This document shows, piece after piece, positions 1 through 9,050 of a stretch of 64,000 bases of DNA. The notes beneath the pieces were generated by a model. The model searched no databases. It was not told where the DNA came from and saw only the letters and a program-made list of their open reading frames with translations. Source of the stretch: Comamonas sp. (GTDB lineage Bacteria > Pseudomonadota > Gammaproteobacteria > Burkholderiales > Burkholderiaceae_C); assembly GCA_031277805.1 (NCBI GenBank), contig JAITLR010000027.1, forward strand, positions 186,001 to 250,000, read 5' to 3'. Both the position numbers and the translations under genes were made by a program. How positions within the stretch are numbered: the first letter of the stretch is position 1; every line of letters begins with the position of its first letter.

Positions 1-314
1 CCTGCGTCTTGACCCAGAGAGCCGGTCTGCGCGGTGCTCTGGACCTGAGCCAGGGTGTCGGCCACAGCGTCCGCCATGGGGCGAACCAGACCTTGGGTAT
101 CGAGGGCCTGCACACGGGCCTGAGCCTGAGGCAGGTCAGGCATCTGCCAGAAGGCGTCCATGGCGCGGGGGACGCTGCGGTGCGCCCCGGCCATGAACCA
201 GAGCTTGTAGAGGATGACGATCCAGCTGAGCACGGACATGAGCAGCATCACCGCCGCCGTGCTGCGTGTGACGGTATCGCCCTGTGCCAGCCACTGCCAG
301 GTTGCTGTGGACAT
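1..314 (-). CDS. MotA/TolQ/ExbB proton channel family protein (partial, N-terminus only)
   Basis: A reading frame starts at the ATG complementary to 312-314 and runs off the left edge, giving about 104 residues. It begins MSTATWQWLAQGD, followed by one hydrophobic segment at about residues 19-41, then an Ala/Gln-rich helical stretch. This is the usual N-terminal layout of ExbB/TolQ channel proteins, which use proton flow across the inner membrane to energise outer-membrane transport. A GAGG ribosome binding site lies 6 bases upstream. The gene lies just downstream of dapB and its terminator, as I recall for related Comamonadaceae. The catalytic transmembrane helices 2 and 3 are outside the window, so ExbB cannot be told from TolQ. 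Confidence 0.72.
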   Translation of the reverse strand, partial: MSTATWQWLAQGDTVTRSTAAVMLLMSVLSWIVILYKLWFMAGAHRSVPRAMDAFWQMPDLPQAQARVQALDTQGLVRPMADAVADTLAQVQSTAQTGSLGQDA

Positions 315-330
315 TGACCACCTCGCTCAA

Positions 331-364
331 AAAACAAAAAGGGCCGGTTGCGGCCCTTTTGCAG
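331..364 (-). terminator. Rho-independent terminator after dapB
   Basis: Read on the minus strand, GGGCCG-CAAC-CGGCCC forms a 6-bp GC stem flanked by AAAA and followed by a T-rich tract (TTTTTGTTTTTT). It begins about 10 bases after the dapB stop codon and lies just before the next gene on the same strand. Confidence 0.8.
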
Positions 365-372
365 TCAGCGCA

Positions 373-1203
373 TCAGCGCAGGTTCAGCACATCGTACATA
401 TCGTACTGGCCGGTTTTCTTGTCGGCCAGGTAGCCCACGGCACGCAGGCTGCCGTTGGCATAGCCGGCGCGGCTGCTGGACTTGTGCGAGATCTCGATGC
501 GCTCGCCCGTGCCGGCAAACAGCACGGTGTGGTCGCCCACGATATCGCCGCCGCGCACGGTGGCAAAGCCGATGCTGTCGGCCTTGCGCTCGCCGGTGTG
601 GCCGTAGCGCTCATACACGGCACGGTCGGCCAGATTGGTGCCCTGGGCTTCGGCGATGACTTCGCCCATCTTCAGCGCCGTGCCAGAGGGGGCATCCACC
701 TTGTGCTTGTGGTGGGCTTCGACGATTTCGATGTCGTAGCCGCCTTCCTTCAGCGCCTTGGCTGCCATCTCCAGCAGCTTGAAGGTCACGTTCACGCCGG
801 CACTCATATTGGCCGACAGCACGACGGAGGTCTTCTTCGCATATTCGGCGATCTGCGCCTTCTGTGCATCGCTGAAACCGGTGGTGCCGATGACCACGCC
901 CACGCCCAGCTCGGCCGCCACGGCCAGATGCTCCATCGTGCCTTCGGGGCGGGTGAAGTCGATCAGGCAATCGGCCTTGGACAGCGCGGAGCGCACATCG
1001 CTTTCAATCTGCAGGCCGCTGGGCTTGCCCAGAAAGGCGGAAGGATCGGAGCCGATGGATGGGCTGTCCGCACGGTCCAGTGCCGCAGCCAGCACGCAGT
1101 CGCTGCTGTTCAGGATGGCCTCGATCAGCATATGACCCATACGGCCAGAGGCACCGGCGACGGCAACGCGCTGACGGGGTGTGGAGGAGGGGGATGCGGT
1201 CAT
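373..1203 (-). CDS. dapB: 4-hydroxy-tetrahydrodipicolinate reductase
   Basis: Reduces 4-hydroxy-tetrahydrodipicolinate with NAD(P)H in the diaminopimelate branch, giving lysine and peptidoglycan precursors; cytoplasmic. The 276-residue product has the nucleotide-binding motif GASGRMG (residues 17-23), the [11 protein letters not shown] segment, GTTGFS, and the family signature [15 protein letters not shown] carrying the catalytic His and Lys. Length matches the family (about 270). It lies downstream of bamE on the same strand with a 127-base spacer holding a stem-loop, and is followed by a strong terminator. Confidence 0.97.
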   Translation of the reverse strand: MTASPSSTPRQRVAVAGASGRMGHMLIEAILNSSDCVLAAALDRADSPSIGSDPSAFLGKPSGLQIESDVRSALSKADCLIDFTRPEGTMEHLAVAAELGVGVVIGTTGFSDAQKAQIAEYAKKTSVVLSANMSAGVNVTFKLLEMAAKALKEGGYDIEIVEAHHKHKVDAPSGTALKMGEVIAEAQGTNLADRAVYERYGHTGERKADSIGFATVRGGDIVGDHTVLFAGTGERIEISHKSSSRAGYANGSLRAVGYLADKKTGQYDMYDVLNLR

Positions 1204-1293
1204 GGCGCTATCACTTGATCTGGGAAAACAGTGCAGTGACCGGCAGACGCGCAGTCACAACGAAAAGAGGAGCATGCTTCGCTGGTTGCAAGC

Positions 1294-1323
1294 GGGGTTC
1301 AGCGTGTTTTCATGCTGAACCCC
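1294..1323 (-). other. Stem-loop in the bamE-dapB spacer
   Basis: GGGGTTCAGC and GCTGAACCCC form a perfect 10-bp inverted repeat around a 10-base A/T-rich loop, 7 bases past the bamE stop. There is no T-run after it on the minus strand. It could act as an attenuator, an mRNA-stabilising hairpin or a Rho-dependent pause rather than a classic terminator. Confidence 0.6.
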
Positions 1324-1330
1324 ACCGCGC

Positions 1331-1888
1331 TTAGCGGGATTCCAGCGGAGGGTAGCTGGCCGCCGCAGGCGCGGTGTTGACGGAGGTATCCGCGCCATCA
1401 TCCGTCTGGCGTGCGGGGTACTTGGCCAGTTGCGCTTCGGTGGCTTCGAGCTGAGGGACCTTGGGCTTGCCCTTCATGCCCTGCAGGCTGGCCACGAAGT
1501 CGGATTCGGAAGGCATCTCGTCACCTTCGGCGCGGGCAAAGCTGTCGCCATTGAAGAAGACGGTCAGCTTGCGCACCTGCGGATCCACACCGGGGCGCTT
1601 GATGGTGAACACGTATTCCCAGCGGTCGGAGTGAAAGACACTGGTGACCAGTGGTGTGCCGAGGATGTCGCGGATCTGCTGGCGGCTCATGCCGGGCTGC
1701 AGTGCTTCGACCTGCTCCTTGGAGACGAAGTTGCCCTGCACGACTTCCACTTTGTAGGGGGTGACGGCATTGGCGACACGGTGTGCCGCACCATCGAGAC
1801 TGTTGCAGCCGGCCAGTGCCGCTGCGATTGCCAACGTCAGGGCCAGACCTGCGCGGCTACGGGCTTGAACATGCATGGGTAATGGCAT
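1331..1888 (-). CDS. bamE: Outer membrane assembly lipoprotein BamE (SmpA/OmlA family)
   Basis: Small lipoprotein subunit of the BAM complex, which folds beta-barrel proteins into the outer membrane. The 185-residue product has a signal peptide ending in the lipobox LAGC (Cys at about residue 28). It also carries the family motifs VVQGN and GMSRQQIRDILGTPL, followed by the YVF and LTVFF strands of the SmpA/OmlA fold. A Pro/Ala-rich C-terminal tail makes it longer than E. coli BamE (113 residues), as is usual in betaproteobacteria. It is divergent from fur. An in-frame ATG at residue 5 is an alternative start. Confidence 0.93.
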   Translation of the reverse strand: MPLPMHVQARSRAGLALTLAIAAALAGCNSLDGAAHRVANAVTPYKVEVVQGNFVSKEQVEALQPGMSRQQIRDILGTPLVTSVFHSDRWEYVFTIKRPGVDPQVRKLTVFFNGDSFARAEGDEMPSESDFVASLQGMKGKPKVPQLEATEAQLAKYPARQTDDGADTSVNTAPAAASYPPLESR

Positions 1889-2025
1889 AGGGATATGATC
1901 AGGTTCATTGTAGCGGCAGGCTCTGTCGGACCCCGGAGATTCCCTCGCACCAAGGTGTAAAGCTCACTGGGTTCTGTCTGAACAGGCCTTGCGCATGTGC
2001 CCTGAGTCCACCAAGAGATACCGAC

Positions 2026-2451
2026 ATGAAAAATATTGATGAACTGAAAAGCACAGGCCTCAAGGCCACGCTGCCGCGCCTGAAGATTCTGGAAATCTTC
2101 CAGACAGGCGCTCAACGCCACATGACGGCTGAAGATGTGTTTCGCGTGCTGCTGGACGAGCGCTCGGACATCGGTCTGGCCACGGTCTATCGCGTGCTCA
2201 CGCAGTTCGAGCAGGCAGGCATCCTGATTCGCAGCAACTTCGAAAGCGGCAAGGCCGTCTACGAACTCAACGAAGGCCAGCACCACGATCACCTGGTCTG
2301 CACCAGCTGCGGCAAGGTGGAAGAGTTCTACGACGCCGAGATTGAAAAGCGCCAGAACCTGATCGCCAAGGACAAGGGCTGGGTGATTCAGGATCACTCC
2401 ATGGCCCTGTACGGCCAATGTGCGGAATGCGTGGCGCGCGCGGCCAAATAA
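2026..2451 (+). CDS. fur: Ferric uptake regulator Fur
   Basis: Iron-responsive DNA-binding repressor of iron uptake genes. The 141-residue product has the N-terminal winged helix (residues 1-82, with the recognition-helix segment [13 protein letters not shown]). The dimerisation domain carries HHDH at 86-89, the zinc pairs CTSC (C92/C95) and CAEC (C132/C135), and a His at 124. These are hallmarks of Fur rather than Zur or PerR. It is divergent from bamE across a 137-base spacer, an arrangement conserved in betaproteobacteria. I saw no obvious Fur box in the spacer by eye. Confidence 0.96.
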   Translation: MKNIDELKSTGLKATLPRLKILEIFQTGAQRHMTAEDVFRVLLDERSDIGLATVYRVLTQFEQAGILIRSNFESGKAVYELNEGQHHDHLVCTSCGKVEEFYDAEIEKRQNLIAKDKGWVIQDHSMALYGQCAECVARAAK

Positions 2452-2471
2452 ACCACAGGGTTTGACATTTC

Positions 2472-2506
2472 AAGGGGCGAGGCATGTTGAGTGCCTCGCC
2501 CCTTTT
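2472..2506 (+). terminator. Rho-independent terminator after fur
   Basis: AAGGGGCGAGGCA and TGCCTCGCCCCTT form a perfect 13-bp stem around a 7-base loop, followed by TTTT. It begins 21 bases after the fur stop codon. Confidence 0.9.
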
Positions 2507-2599
2507 ACGTTTTGCAGAGCATTGTTACGCGAACACTCACTGCGTTAAGCCGATGTTCAGCGCGGCGGCCTATGCTGGGTGCTCATGGAGGCATGACTT

Positions 2600-4189
2600 A
2601 TGCAATTGCGGCGTGTTTTGAGCATTGAAGCTCTGGCCTGTCTGAGTGCGGTATTGCTGACGGCTTGCGCACCGCTGGCGCCATCCAGGCTCAGTGCCCA
2701 GGCAGAGCAGACGCTGCGGGCCAGCCCGCTGCCGGAACGCTTGACCGATCTGCAGCGTCAACAGTGGCTGGACCGCGTGAGCTGGGGAGCCACCGATCAT
2801 GAGGCAGCCCAGTTGCAGCAGCAGGGTCTGAAGCGATGGCTGGGTGCGCAACTCACTGCCTCGGCCCAGCCCATGCCGACCGAGGTGCAGCAGCGCATCG
2901 ATGCGCTGAGCATCAGCCAAAAGCCCATGGTCCAGATTCAGCGTGAGGTGGCCGATCTGCGTCAGCAGATTCGTGCCGAGCAAGACCCCGACGAGGCAGC
3001 CAAACTGCGCCAGCAGGTGCAGCGCCAGCTGAACCAGCTGAGCACCGAGGCCCAGCAGCGCCATATCTGGCGCGCCCTGTACTCGCCCCGTCAGCTGCAG
3101 GAGCAGATGACCTGGTTCTGGATGAACCACTTCAATGTCAGTACCCGCAAAGGTGATGTGCGGCTGTGGGTGGGCGACTATGAAGAGCAGGCCATACGCC
3201 CCCATGCTCTGGGCAATTTCCGCGATCTGCTGACCGCCAGCATGCGCCACCCGGCCATGCTGCTGTATCTGGACAACGCCAGCAATGCGGCAGGGCATAT
3301 CAACGAGAACTATGCGCGCGAGCTGCTGGAACTGCACACCATGGGCGTGGGCAGCGGCTACACCCAGGCCGATGTACAGGCCATGGCCCATGCGCTGACG
3401 GGTGTGGGCTTCACCACGCGCGATGCCGATGCTCCGCCGCCCAAGCTGAGGCCCGAGCGCCAGGGCGACTATCTGCGTCAGGGGTTTTTCGAATTCAACC
3501 CCAATCGCCATGACTATGCACCCCAGACTTTTCTGGGCAAGCCCTTGCAGAAAACCGGTTATGCCCAGGTCAATGAGGCGCTGGACCGCATCGTGGCTGC
3601 ACCAGCCACAGCTCATTTCATAGCACGCAAGCTCGCCATCTACTTTCTGGGCGACAACCCGCAACCAGCCTTGGTGGAGCGCACGGCCCAGGCCTTTGCG
3701 CGCAGTCATGGCGATATCGCGGCCACACTGGCCCAGTTGTTGTGCGACCCGCAGGCCCAGCAGTTCGGCCAGCGCTTCAAGGACCCCATGCACTATGTGC
3801 TGGGCGCCGTGCGCCTGGCTTATGACCAGCGTGTGGCCAGCGATGTGGGACCGGTGCAGAGCTGGATCAATCAGCTGGGACAGCCGCTTTACGGCTATGA
3901 AACACCCAACGGCTATCCGCAGGCGCAGTCGGACTGGTCCAGTTCCGGCCAGATGATGACCCGCTTTGCGGTGGCCCAGCAGATAGGCTCGCGCGGCGCC
4001 TTGCTGTTCCGTAGCGAGCCCAAGGCGCCGCTGGAAAAGCCGCCATACCCCGACCTTGCCGGGCACGCCAGCGTCAAGGCCCGCTTGCCAATGCTGAGTC
4101 CGTCCACTCAGACCACGCTGGCCCAGGCCAAGAATCCGGCAGACTGGAACAGCTTTGTCCTGGCAGCGCCCGAGATGATGTTCCGTTGA
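2600..4189 (+). CDS. DUF1800 family lipoprotein
   Basis: Function unknown. The 529-residue product begins with a lipoprotein signal ending in LTAC, so it is probably lipid-anchored. The body carries the DUF1800 hallmark ENYARELLELHTMGV followed by GYTQADVQAMAHALTG, and an N-terminal helical region rich in Gln/Arg. The next gene, 10 bases downstream on the same strand, encodes a DUF1501 protein. The two families are typically neighbours and are thought to work together, possibly in handling secreted or cell-surface material. That role is inference; only the family assignment and pairing are seen here. Confidence 0.85.
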   Translation: MQLRRVLSIEALACLSAVLLTACAPLAPSRLSAQAEQTLRASPLPERLTDLQRQQWLDRVSWGATDHEAAQLQQQGLKRWLGAQLTASAQPMPTEVQQRIDALSISQKPMVQIQREVADLRQQIRAEQDPDEAAKLRQQVQRQLNQLSTEAQQRHIWRALYSPRQLQEQMTWFWMNHFNVSTRKGDVRLWVGDYEEQAIRPHALGNFRDLLTASMRHPAMLLYLDNASNAAGHINENYARELLELHTMGVGSGYTQADVQAMAHALTGVGFTTRDADAPPPKLRPERQGDYLRQGFFEFNPNRHDYAPQTFLGKPLQKTGYAQVNEALDRIVAAPATAHFIARKLAIYFLGDNPQPALVERTAQAFARSHGDIAATLAQLLCDPQAQQFGQRFKDPMHYVLGAVRLAYDQRVASDVGPVQSWINQLGQPLYGYETPNGYPQAQSDWSSSGQMMTRFAVAQQIGSRGALLFRSEPKAPLEKPPYPDLAGHASVKARLPMLSPSTQTTLAQAKNPADWNSFVLAAPEMMFR

Positions 4190-4199
4190 GGAGAGTTGC

Positions 4200-5420
4200 A
4201 TGCAAAGACGCCAATTCCTGAGCCTCGGTGCTACCCTGCCGCTGGCCTTTCATCTGCACAAGGCGCTGGCCGGACCGCTGCAAAGTGACTCGCCACGTTT
4301 TTTGCTGGTGTTTCTGCGCGGTGCCTATGACTGCAACAGCTTGCTCGTGCCCACGCACAGCGACTTTTATTACAAGGCCAGACCCACGATTGCGATTGCC
4401 CGGCCTGGAGAAGCCAATGGTGCACTGGCCTTGAACGGACAATGGGGACTGCATCCGGTGCTGCAGGATAGTCTGCTGCCGTTGTTCGAGCAAAAGCAGG
4501 CCTGCTTTGTGCCGTTTGCGGGCACCAATGATTTGTCGCGCAGTCACTTTGAGACCCAGGACTCGATCGAGCTGGGCCAGCCGCTGGATGGCCGCAGCAG
4601 CGACCCATCGGGCTTTCTCAATCGCTTGGCCCAAGTTCTGCAGAAAAACAGCCGCGCACCTGTGCAGACATTGCCCATGGCCTTCACGGCCCAGCTGCCG
4701 CTGTCCCTGCGCGGCAGTGCCCAGGTGGCCAATATGGCGCTGACCTCGGGACGATTCGCTGCGATGGATGGCAAGCGCAGTCAGCTCATCAGCGCCATGT
4801 ATCAAGGCACGAATCTGAATGCCGCCGTGCGCGAAGGCTTTGCCACGCAAAGCGCGGTGCAGCGCAGCATTCAGGAAGAAATGGACAACGCGGGCCGCGA
4901 TGCCATCAGCGCCAAGGGCTTCAGTCTGGTGGCCCAGCGCATGGCGCATCTGATGCGTGAGCAGTACGACCTGGGTTTTGTCGATGTGGGCGGCTGGGAC
5001 ACCCATGTGAACCAGGGCGGCGCCAGCGGTAACCTGGCCAACCGGCTGGCCGATTTGAGCCAGGGGTTGGCCACGTTTGCCCAGGCCATGGAGCCCGAAG
5101 CCTGGCGCCACACGGTGGTAGCCGTGATCAGCGAGTTCGGCCGCACCTTCCGCGAGAACGGCAACAAGGGCACGGACCACGGCCATGGCACGGTGTACTG
5201 GTTTCTGGGTGGCGGCCTGTCGGCTCAGGCGGGCGGCCATGTGCTGGGCGAGCAGCAGGAGGTCAGCGAGAAAACACTGTTCCAGAATCGCGACTACCCG
5301 GTGCTCAACGAGTACCGTTCGGTGCTTGGCGGGCTGTTTGCCCGCATGTATGGCCTGAGCGGCCAGCAGCTACAGCAGGTCTTTCCGGCTGCAGTGCCAG
5401 GAAAGCTGCAGCTGGTTTAG
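4200..5420 (+). CDS. DUF1501 family (sulfatase-fold) exported protein
   Basis: Function unknown. The 406-residue product starts MQRRQFLSLGATLPLAF, which fits a twin-arginine-type export signal, so it is probably periplasmic. Family features include LLVFLRGAYDCNSLLVP, FVPFAGTNDLSRSHFETQDS, VGGWDTHVNQG and SEFGRTFREN. The last two carry the Asp, His and Arg residues that recall alkaline phosphatase/sulfatase metal sites. It forms an operon with the upstream DUF1800 lipoprotein and has its own ribosome binding site (GAGGAGAG). Confidence 0.87.
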   Translation: MQRRQFLSLGATLPLAFHLHKALAGPLQSDSPRFLLVFLRGAYDCNSLLVPTHSDFYYKARPTIAIARPGEANGALALNGQWGLHPVLQDSLLPLFEQKQACFVPFAGTNDLSRSHFETQDSIELGQPLDGRSSDPSGFLNRLAQVLQKNSRAPVQTLPMAFTAQLPLSLRGSAQVANMALTSGRFAAMDGKRSQLISAMYQGTNLNAAVREGFATQSAVQRSIQEEMDNAGRDAISAKGFSLVAQRMAHLMREQYDLGFVDVGGWDTHVNQGGASGNLANRLADLSQGLATFAQAMEPEAWRHTVVAVISEFGRTFRENGNKGTDHGHGTVYWFLGGGLSAQAGGHVLGEQQEVSEKTLFQNRDYPVLNEYRSVLGGLFARMYGLSGQQLQQVFPAAVPGKLQLV

Positions 5421-5429
5421 AGCTGCCAA

Positions 5430-5459
5430 CACAACCCTTGATTGATTGGCTGGGTTGTG
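5430..5459. terminator. Stem-loop between convergent DUF1501 and hprK genes
   Basis: CACAACCC and GGGTTGTG form an 8-bp inverted repeat with a 14-base loop, placed between two converging genes. There is no T-tract on either strand, so it is only a weak or bidirectional terminator candidate. Confidence 0.45.
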
Positions 5460-5469
5460 CTGGGCGCTC

Positions 5470-6429
5470 TCAGAACGACTCGCCGCTTTCCATGGCGCGG
5501 CGGTGGCGCAGCACGAACTCCTGATAGGTGTCGATACCGCGCAGTTGCAGGATGGCATTGCGTACGGCGGCTTCCACCAGTACGGCAATGTTTCGGCCGG
5601 CGACCACCTGGATGACCACCTTGCGCACCGGCACGCCCAGCACGTCCTGGGTCAGCGGTTCGGCTGGTAGACGCTCGTATTCGCGCTCCATGGTTTCCTT
5701 GCGCACAAGGTGCACGATGAGCTTGAGCCGCATCTTGCGGCGCACGGCGGTTTCGCCAAAGATGGCCCGTACATCGAGCAGGCCGATACCGCGCACCTCA
5801 AGCAGGTTCTGCAGCAGTTCGGGGCATTTGCCTTCAATGGTGGTTTGGTTGATGCGGTACAGATCCACCGCATCGTCGGCTACCAGACCGTTGCCGCGCG
5901 TGACCAGTTCCAGCCCCAGCTCGCTTTTTCCCAGGCCGGATTCACCCGTCAGCAGCACGCCCATCCCAAGAATGTCCATGAAGACGCCATGCATGGTGAG
6001 ACGGTCGGCGAAATGCTTGGACAGATAGGCGCGCAGCACGTCGATGACGAAAGCCGACTGCTCCTTGGTGGCAAACAGCGGGATGTGCGAACGCTCGCAC
6101 ATGGAAATCAGCTCGTCCGGGGCTTCCTGACCATCGGCCAGCACCAGCACGGGAGGCTCCAGCGTGACGATGCGCGCGATGCGGCGCAGGCAATCCTGCG
6201 AGGTGGCATTGGTCAGATAGGCGATTTCACGCTCGCCCAGGACCTGCAGGCGGTAGGGGTGGATGTAGTTGAGATAACCCACCAGGTCGGCGCCTGAGCG
6301 GGCCGAGCGCACGGCCATCTCGTCAAAGCGGCGCTCTGAAGCGCCCAGGCCCGCAACCCATTGCCAGCGCAGGCTGGAGTTGCGAAAGGCCTCAAACAAT
6401 ACGTCGGCACTGATGGCGCTGGGTCTCAT
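5470..6429 (-). CDS. hprK: HPr kinase/phosphorylase
   Basis: Phosphorylates and dephosphorylates a serine of HPr-type phosphocarriers. In proteobacteria it sits with the nitrogen-related PTS. The start [13 protein letters not shown] gives 319 residues, the normal family length; an upstream ATG at 6492 only adds a non-conserved tail. Visible motifs are His147 in HGVFMDI, the Walker A GESGLGKS (162-169), the double Asp at 185-186, and the C-terminal signature [16 protein letters not shown]. It follows ptsN on the same strand after a 122-base spacer. Confidence 0.96.
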   Translation of the reverse strand: MRPSAISADVLFEAFRNSSLRWQWVAGLGASERRFDEMAVRSARSGADLVGYLNYIHPYRLQVLGEREIAYLTNATSQDCLRRIARIVTLEPPVLVLADGQEAPDELISMCERSHIPLFATKEQSAFVIDVLRAYLSKHFADRLTMHGVFMDILGMGVLLTGESGLGKSELGLELVTRGNGLVADDAVDLYRINQTTIEGKCPELLQNLLEVRGIGLLDVRAIFGETAVRRKMRLKLIVHLVRKETMEREYERLPAEPLTQDVLGVPVRKVVIQVVAGRNIAVLVEAAVRNAILQLRGIDTYQEFVLRHRRAMESGESF

Positions 6430-6551
6430 GGCGGGCCTCTTGTGGCACAAACAAGGAAAAGGCCTCTGGCCGGCACCGGAGGTACCGGGCAAAGGCCCTT
6501 GCAGGAAATACGGCCCGGAGCGCTGATTCAGTGTCCGGGGATGCTGTCATC

Positions 6552-7025
6552 TCAGACCGCCGGAGCGGCGGAGGACTGCCAGGTGGCAATCATGCTGTAG
6601 AGCTGCTGTGCGTCGCTGGAGGATTTCAGGCGCTCGCGCAGCTGACTGTCGCTGAGCAGCTCGGCAATCTCGGAGAGGATCTCCAGATGCTTTTGGGTGG
6701 CCGCTTCGGGCACCAGCAGGAAGATCAGCAGATTGACGGGCTGTTCATCCGGGGCGTCAAAACCGATGGGAGTACCCAGTTGGAACACTGCAGCCATGGG
6801 GGCTGTCAGACCTTTGATGCGGCCATGCGGAATGGCAACTCCGTGCCCCAGACCCGTGGAGCCCAGGCGCTCGCGCGCGAACAGGCTATCGGTAATCAGG
6901 GCACGTGACAGACCATGCAAGCTCTCAAAGAGCAAACCCGCTTCCTCAAAAGCGCGTTTCTTGCTGGTGACATCAACGCTCACAAGCACTTGAGCGGCGG
7001 GAAGGATAGAAGCTAGGCGATTCAT
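6552..7025 (-). CDS. ptsN: PTS system nitrogen-regulatory EIIA component
   Basis: Phospho-acceptor protein of the PTS-Ntr regulatory chain; cytoplasmic and probably controlling potassium and nitrogen/carbon balance. The start at 7025 gives MNRLASILPAAQV and 157 residues, typical for EIIA-Ntr. His67 in GVAIPHGRI is the predicted phosphorylation site, followed by the FLLVPE segment and the HLEILSEIAELL helix. The gene order hpf-ptsN-hprK is classic. A terminator-like hairpin after hpf suggests that ptsN-hprK may also have a separate promoter. Confidence 0.96.
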   Translation of the reverse strand: MNRLASILPAAQVLVSVDVTSKKRAFEEAGLLFESLHGLSRALITDSLFARERLGSTGLGHGVAIPHGRIKGLTAPMAAVFQLGTPIGFDAPDEQPVNLLIFLLVPEAATQKHLEILSEIAELLSDSQLRERLKSSSDAQQLYSMIATWQSSAAPAV

Positions 7026-7085
7026 GGTGTGATCAACAATTATGCACCGCAGCGCTGAAAACCGTGGGGAAACCCTGATCACCAT

Positions 7086-7110
7086 CAAAAACCGCCCCGT
7101 AGGGCGGCGC
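7086..7110 (-). terminator. Terminator-like hairpin after hpf
   Basis: On the minus strand GCCGCCC-TACG-GGGCGG is followed by TTTTT, in the spacer between hpf and ptsN. It would reduce readthrough into ptsN-hprK. Confidence 0.65.
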
Positions 7111-7181
7111 TTTTGGCGTTGTAACAAGGCGACAGCCTCGCAACAAACCGGCGCAAACGCTTGGCTTGCGCTTCGCTGTCA

Positions 7182-7541
7182 TCAAACTGACACTGCTGCC
7201 AGTTGTGCCTCCGCCGCGGTCAAGCGCTTGGCAACAGAGCGACCGCCCTGCTGCCGGGTCTTGTAGCGGAGCACCACACGGTCGAGCTTGTCTGCCAGTG
7301 CATCCACGGCGGCATAGAGGTCGAAGTGCTGAGTTTCAACGAACAAGTCTTGCCCTTTTACGCGCACGGTGCAACCGGCACGTTGTCGTTTGTCTTTTTC
7401 CTTTTGCTTGTGGACTGTCAGCAGGACCTTCACATCCACGACCTGATCGAAGTGCCTGAGAATGCGGTCCAGTTTGGCCATGACGTAACTGCGCAGCGAG
7501 GGAGTGACCTCCAGATGGTGACCGCTAATCGTCAAATTCAT
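7182..7541 (-). CDS. hpf: Ribosome hibernation promoting factor, short HPF/YfiA type
   Basis: Binds the 30S decoding site in stationary phase and stores ribosomes in an inactive form. The start [20 protein letters not shown] follows an AGGAG ribosome binding site with good spacing and gives 119 residues. The sigma-54 modulation fold is seen in [15 protein letters not shown] and the [16 protein letters not shown] helix. It lacks the C-terminal dimerisation domain of long HPF. The usual upstream gene rpoN is absent; instead a divergent purC follows after 447 bases. Confidence 0.93.
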   Translation of the reverse strand: MNLTISGHHLEVTPSLRSYVMAKLDRILRHFDQVVDVKVLLTVHKQKEKDKRQRAGCTVRVKGQDLFVETQHFDLYAAVDALADKLDRVVLRYKTRQQGGRSVAKRLTAAEAQLAAVSV

Positions 7542-7988
7542 AACAAAACACTCCTTGGCTTTCGGTGAAATCACTGTGGCTTCACAGCGGTTTGGCGCTG
7601 TGCCACAGCCTTGCAGTTCGGAATGCGCATTCGTCTTTGCCTGTGAATTCACTATGCGCCCGGCCTGGGACAAAGGCAATGAAAGCCAGTGATAGCGCAG
7701 GCTCGCCAGGGGCCTTGTTTGTCAGTTTGATGACCAGCTGTTTTGGCTCCACAATGAGCGGCTTTGGGTGGTCTGGGCAGGTTTCGCCTTGTCGCCCGAA
7801 TGAGCTCTCCATTGCAGCGCCAGCAGGCAGTCAAAGACCGTGACGGTCCAAACCCATGCCTGCACCATTAAAATCGCGTTTTTACGCAGCCGCTTCTCGA
7901 GCCTGCGACGCGCTGGCAGCCTTCTGTGGCTTTCAGGCGCCTGCTGACCGACTGCACGCCTGAATTGCCTGACAGCCCCTATCTCGAT
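7542..7988. other. Divergent hpf / purC regulatory spacer (447 bases)
   Basis: No convincing gene is seen here. Short open frames lack family features. The spacer should hold promoters for hpf (minus) and purC (plus). Apart from the hpf promoter candidate I recognise no operator or riboswitch. In particular I see no purine-riboswitch-like structure. Confidence 0.5.
7651..7679 (-). promoter_or_regulatory. Possible sigma-70 promoter for hpf
   Basis: On the minus strand TTGCCT and CATAGT are separated by 17 bases, about 110 bases upstream of the hpf start. Each box has two mismatches to consensus. Found by eye only. Confidence 0.35.
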
Positions 7989-8906
7989 ATGACCACCCAG
8001 CCTTCTGCCCTGCACACTTCCAACATTGCTTCGCTGCCCCTGCTCGCGCGTGGCAAGGTCCGCGACAACTACGCCGTGGGCGATGACCGCATCCTGATGG
8101 TGGCGTCCGACCGCCTGTCCGCCTTTGACGTGATCATGGGTGAGCCCATCCCCGGCAAGGGCGTGCTGCTGACGCAGATGGCGCTGTTCTGGTTCGACAA
8201 GCTCGGTCATATCTGCCCCAACCACCTGACCGGCGAGGCGCCCGAATCCGTGGTCAAGCCCGAGGAAGTCAAGCAGGTCGAAGGCCGCTCCATGCTGGTC
8301 AAGCGCCTGAAGCCCGTGCTGATCGAGGCCGTGGTGCGCGGCTACCTGGCCGGCAGCGGCTGGAAGGAGTACCAGGAGTCGCAGGCCGTCTGTGGCGTGA
8401 AGCTGCCCGCCGGCCTGACCAATGCGGCCAAGCTGCCCGAGCCCATCTACACCCCCGCCGCCAAAGCCGAAATGGGTGATCACGACGAGAACATCACTTA
8501 CGAGCGCACCGTGGAAATGGTGGGCGAGAAGCTGGCGGCCCAGATCCGCGACACCGCCATCCGCATCTACAAGGAAGCCGCCGAGATCGCTCTGACCAAG
8601 GGCATGATCATTGCCGACACCAAGTTCGAGTTCGGCCTGACCGAAGATGGCACCCTGGTGCTGATGGACGAGGTACTGACCCCCGACAGCTCGCGCTACT
8701 GGCCCGTGGAAGGCTATGAGGACGCGCTGGCCAAGGGCGAGAACCCTCCCAGCTACGACAAGCAGTTCGTGCGCGACTGGCTGGAGCAGGCCCAGGTCAA
8801 CGGCAAGGCCTGGGACAAGAAGGCTCCCGCACCGCGCCTGCCCAAGGATGTGATCGACAAGACCGCGGCCAAGTACCGTGAAGCGCTGGACCGCCTGACC
8901 GCCTGA
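7989..8906 (+). CDS. purC: Phosphoribosylaminoimidazole-succinocarboxamide synthase
   Basis: Joins CAIR and aspartate with ATP in purine biosynthesis; cytoplasmic. The start [13 protein letters not shown] gives 305 residues, the longer form common in betaproteobacteria and fungi (E. coli has 237). Family motifs include [15 protein letters not shown] at the ATP site, [43 protein letters not shown] and [14 protein letters not shown]. It is a single-gene unit closed by a strong terminator. An ATG 63 bases upstream is in frame but adds no conserved residues. Confidence 0.97.
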   Translation: MTTQPSALHTSNIASLPLLARGKVRDNYAVGDDRILMVASDRLSAFDVIMGEPIPGKGVLLTQMALFWFDKLGHICPNHLTGEAPESVVKPEEVKQVEGRSMLVKRLKPVLIEAVVRGYLAGSGWKEYQESQAVCGVKLPAGLTNAAKLPEPIYTPAAKAEMGDHDENITYERTVEMVGEKLAAQIRDTAIRIYKEAAEIALTKGMIIADTKFEFGLTEDGTLVLMDEVLTPDSSRYWPVEGYEDALAKGENPPSYDKQFVRDWLEQAQVNGKAWDKKAPAPRLPKDVIDKTAAKYREALDRLTA

Positions 8907-8928
8907 GCGAGTCACCTCTGAAAACAGA

Positions 8929-8964
8929 AGGCCCCTGGACAAAAAATCCAGGGGCCTTTGTTTT
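8929..8964 (+). terminator. Rho-independent terminator after purC
   Basis: AGGCCCCTGGA and TCCAGGGGCCT form a perfect 11-bp stem around CAAAAAA, followed by TTGTTTT. Confidence 0.92.
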
Positions 8965-9050
8965 GATAGCAGCTTGCGCCTGCTGTCAAAGGAATTCAGC
9001 TTGAAATAATACTGAAATCCTTTATGAGCATGCGCTAGCAGCTATGTTTT
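8961..9050. repeat. Dispersed intergenic element, TTTTGATAGC type (copy 1)
   Basis: The arms GATAGCAGCTTGCGC (8965-8979) and GCGCTAGCAGCTATG (9032-9046) are inverted with 12 of 15 positions matching. The right arm runs up to the slyD-like stop codon. The same TTTTGATAGC(T/A)GC start recurs near 30984, 46799 and 54084, and a TTTTGATAGC tail follows the hairpin at 41292. Confidence 0.6.

Noticed and set aside
2570-4201. 543-codon open frame antisense to the DUF1800 gene
   Set aside because: Composition is a Gly/Leu/His/Gln-rich mirror of a real GC-rich gene; no family motifs or ribosome binding site.
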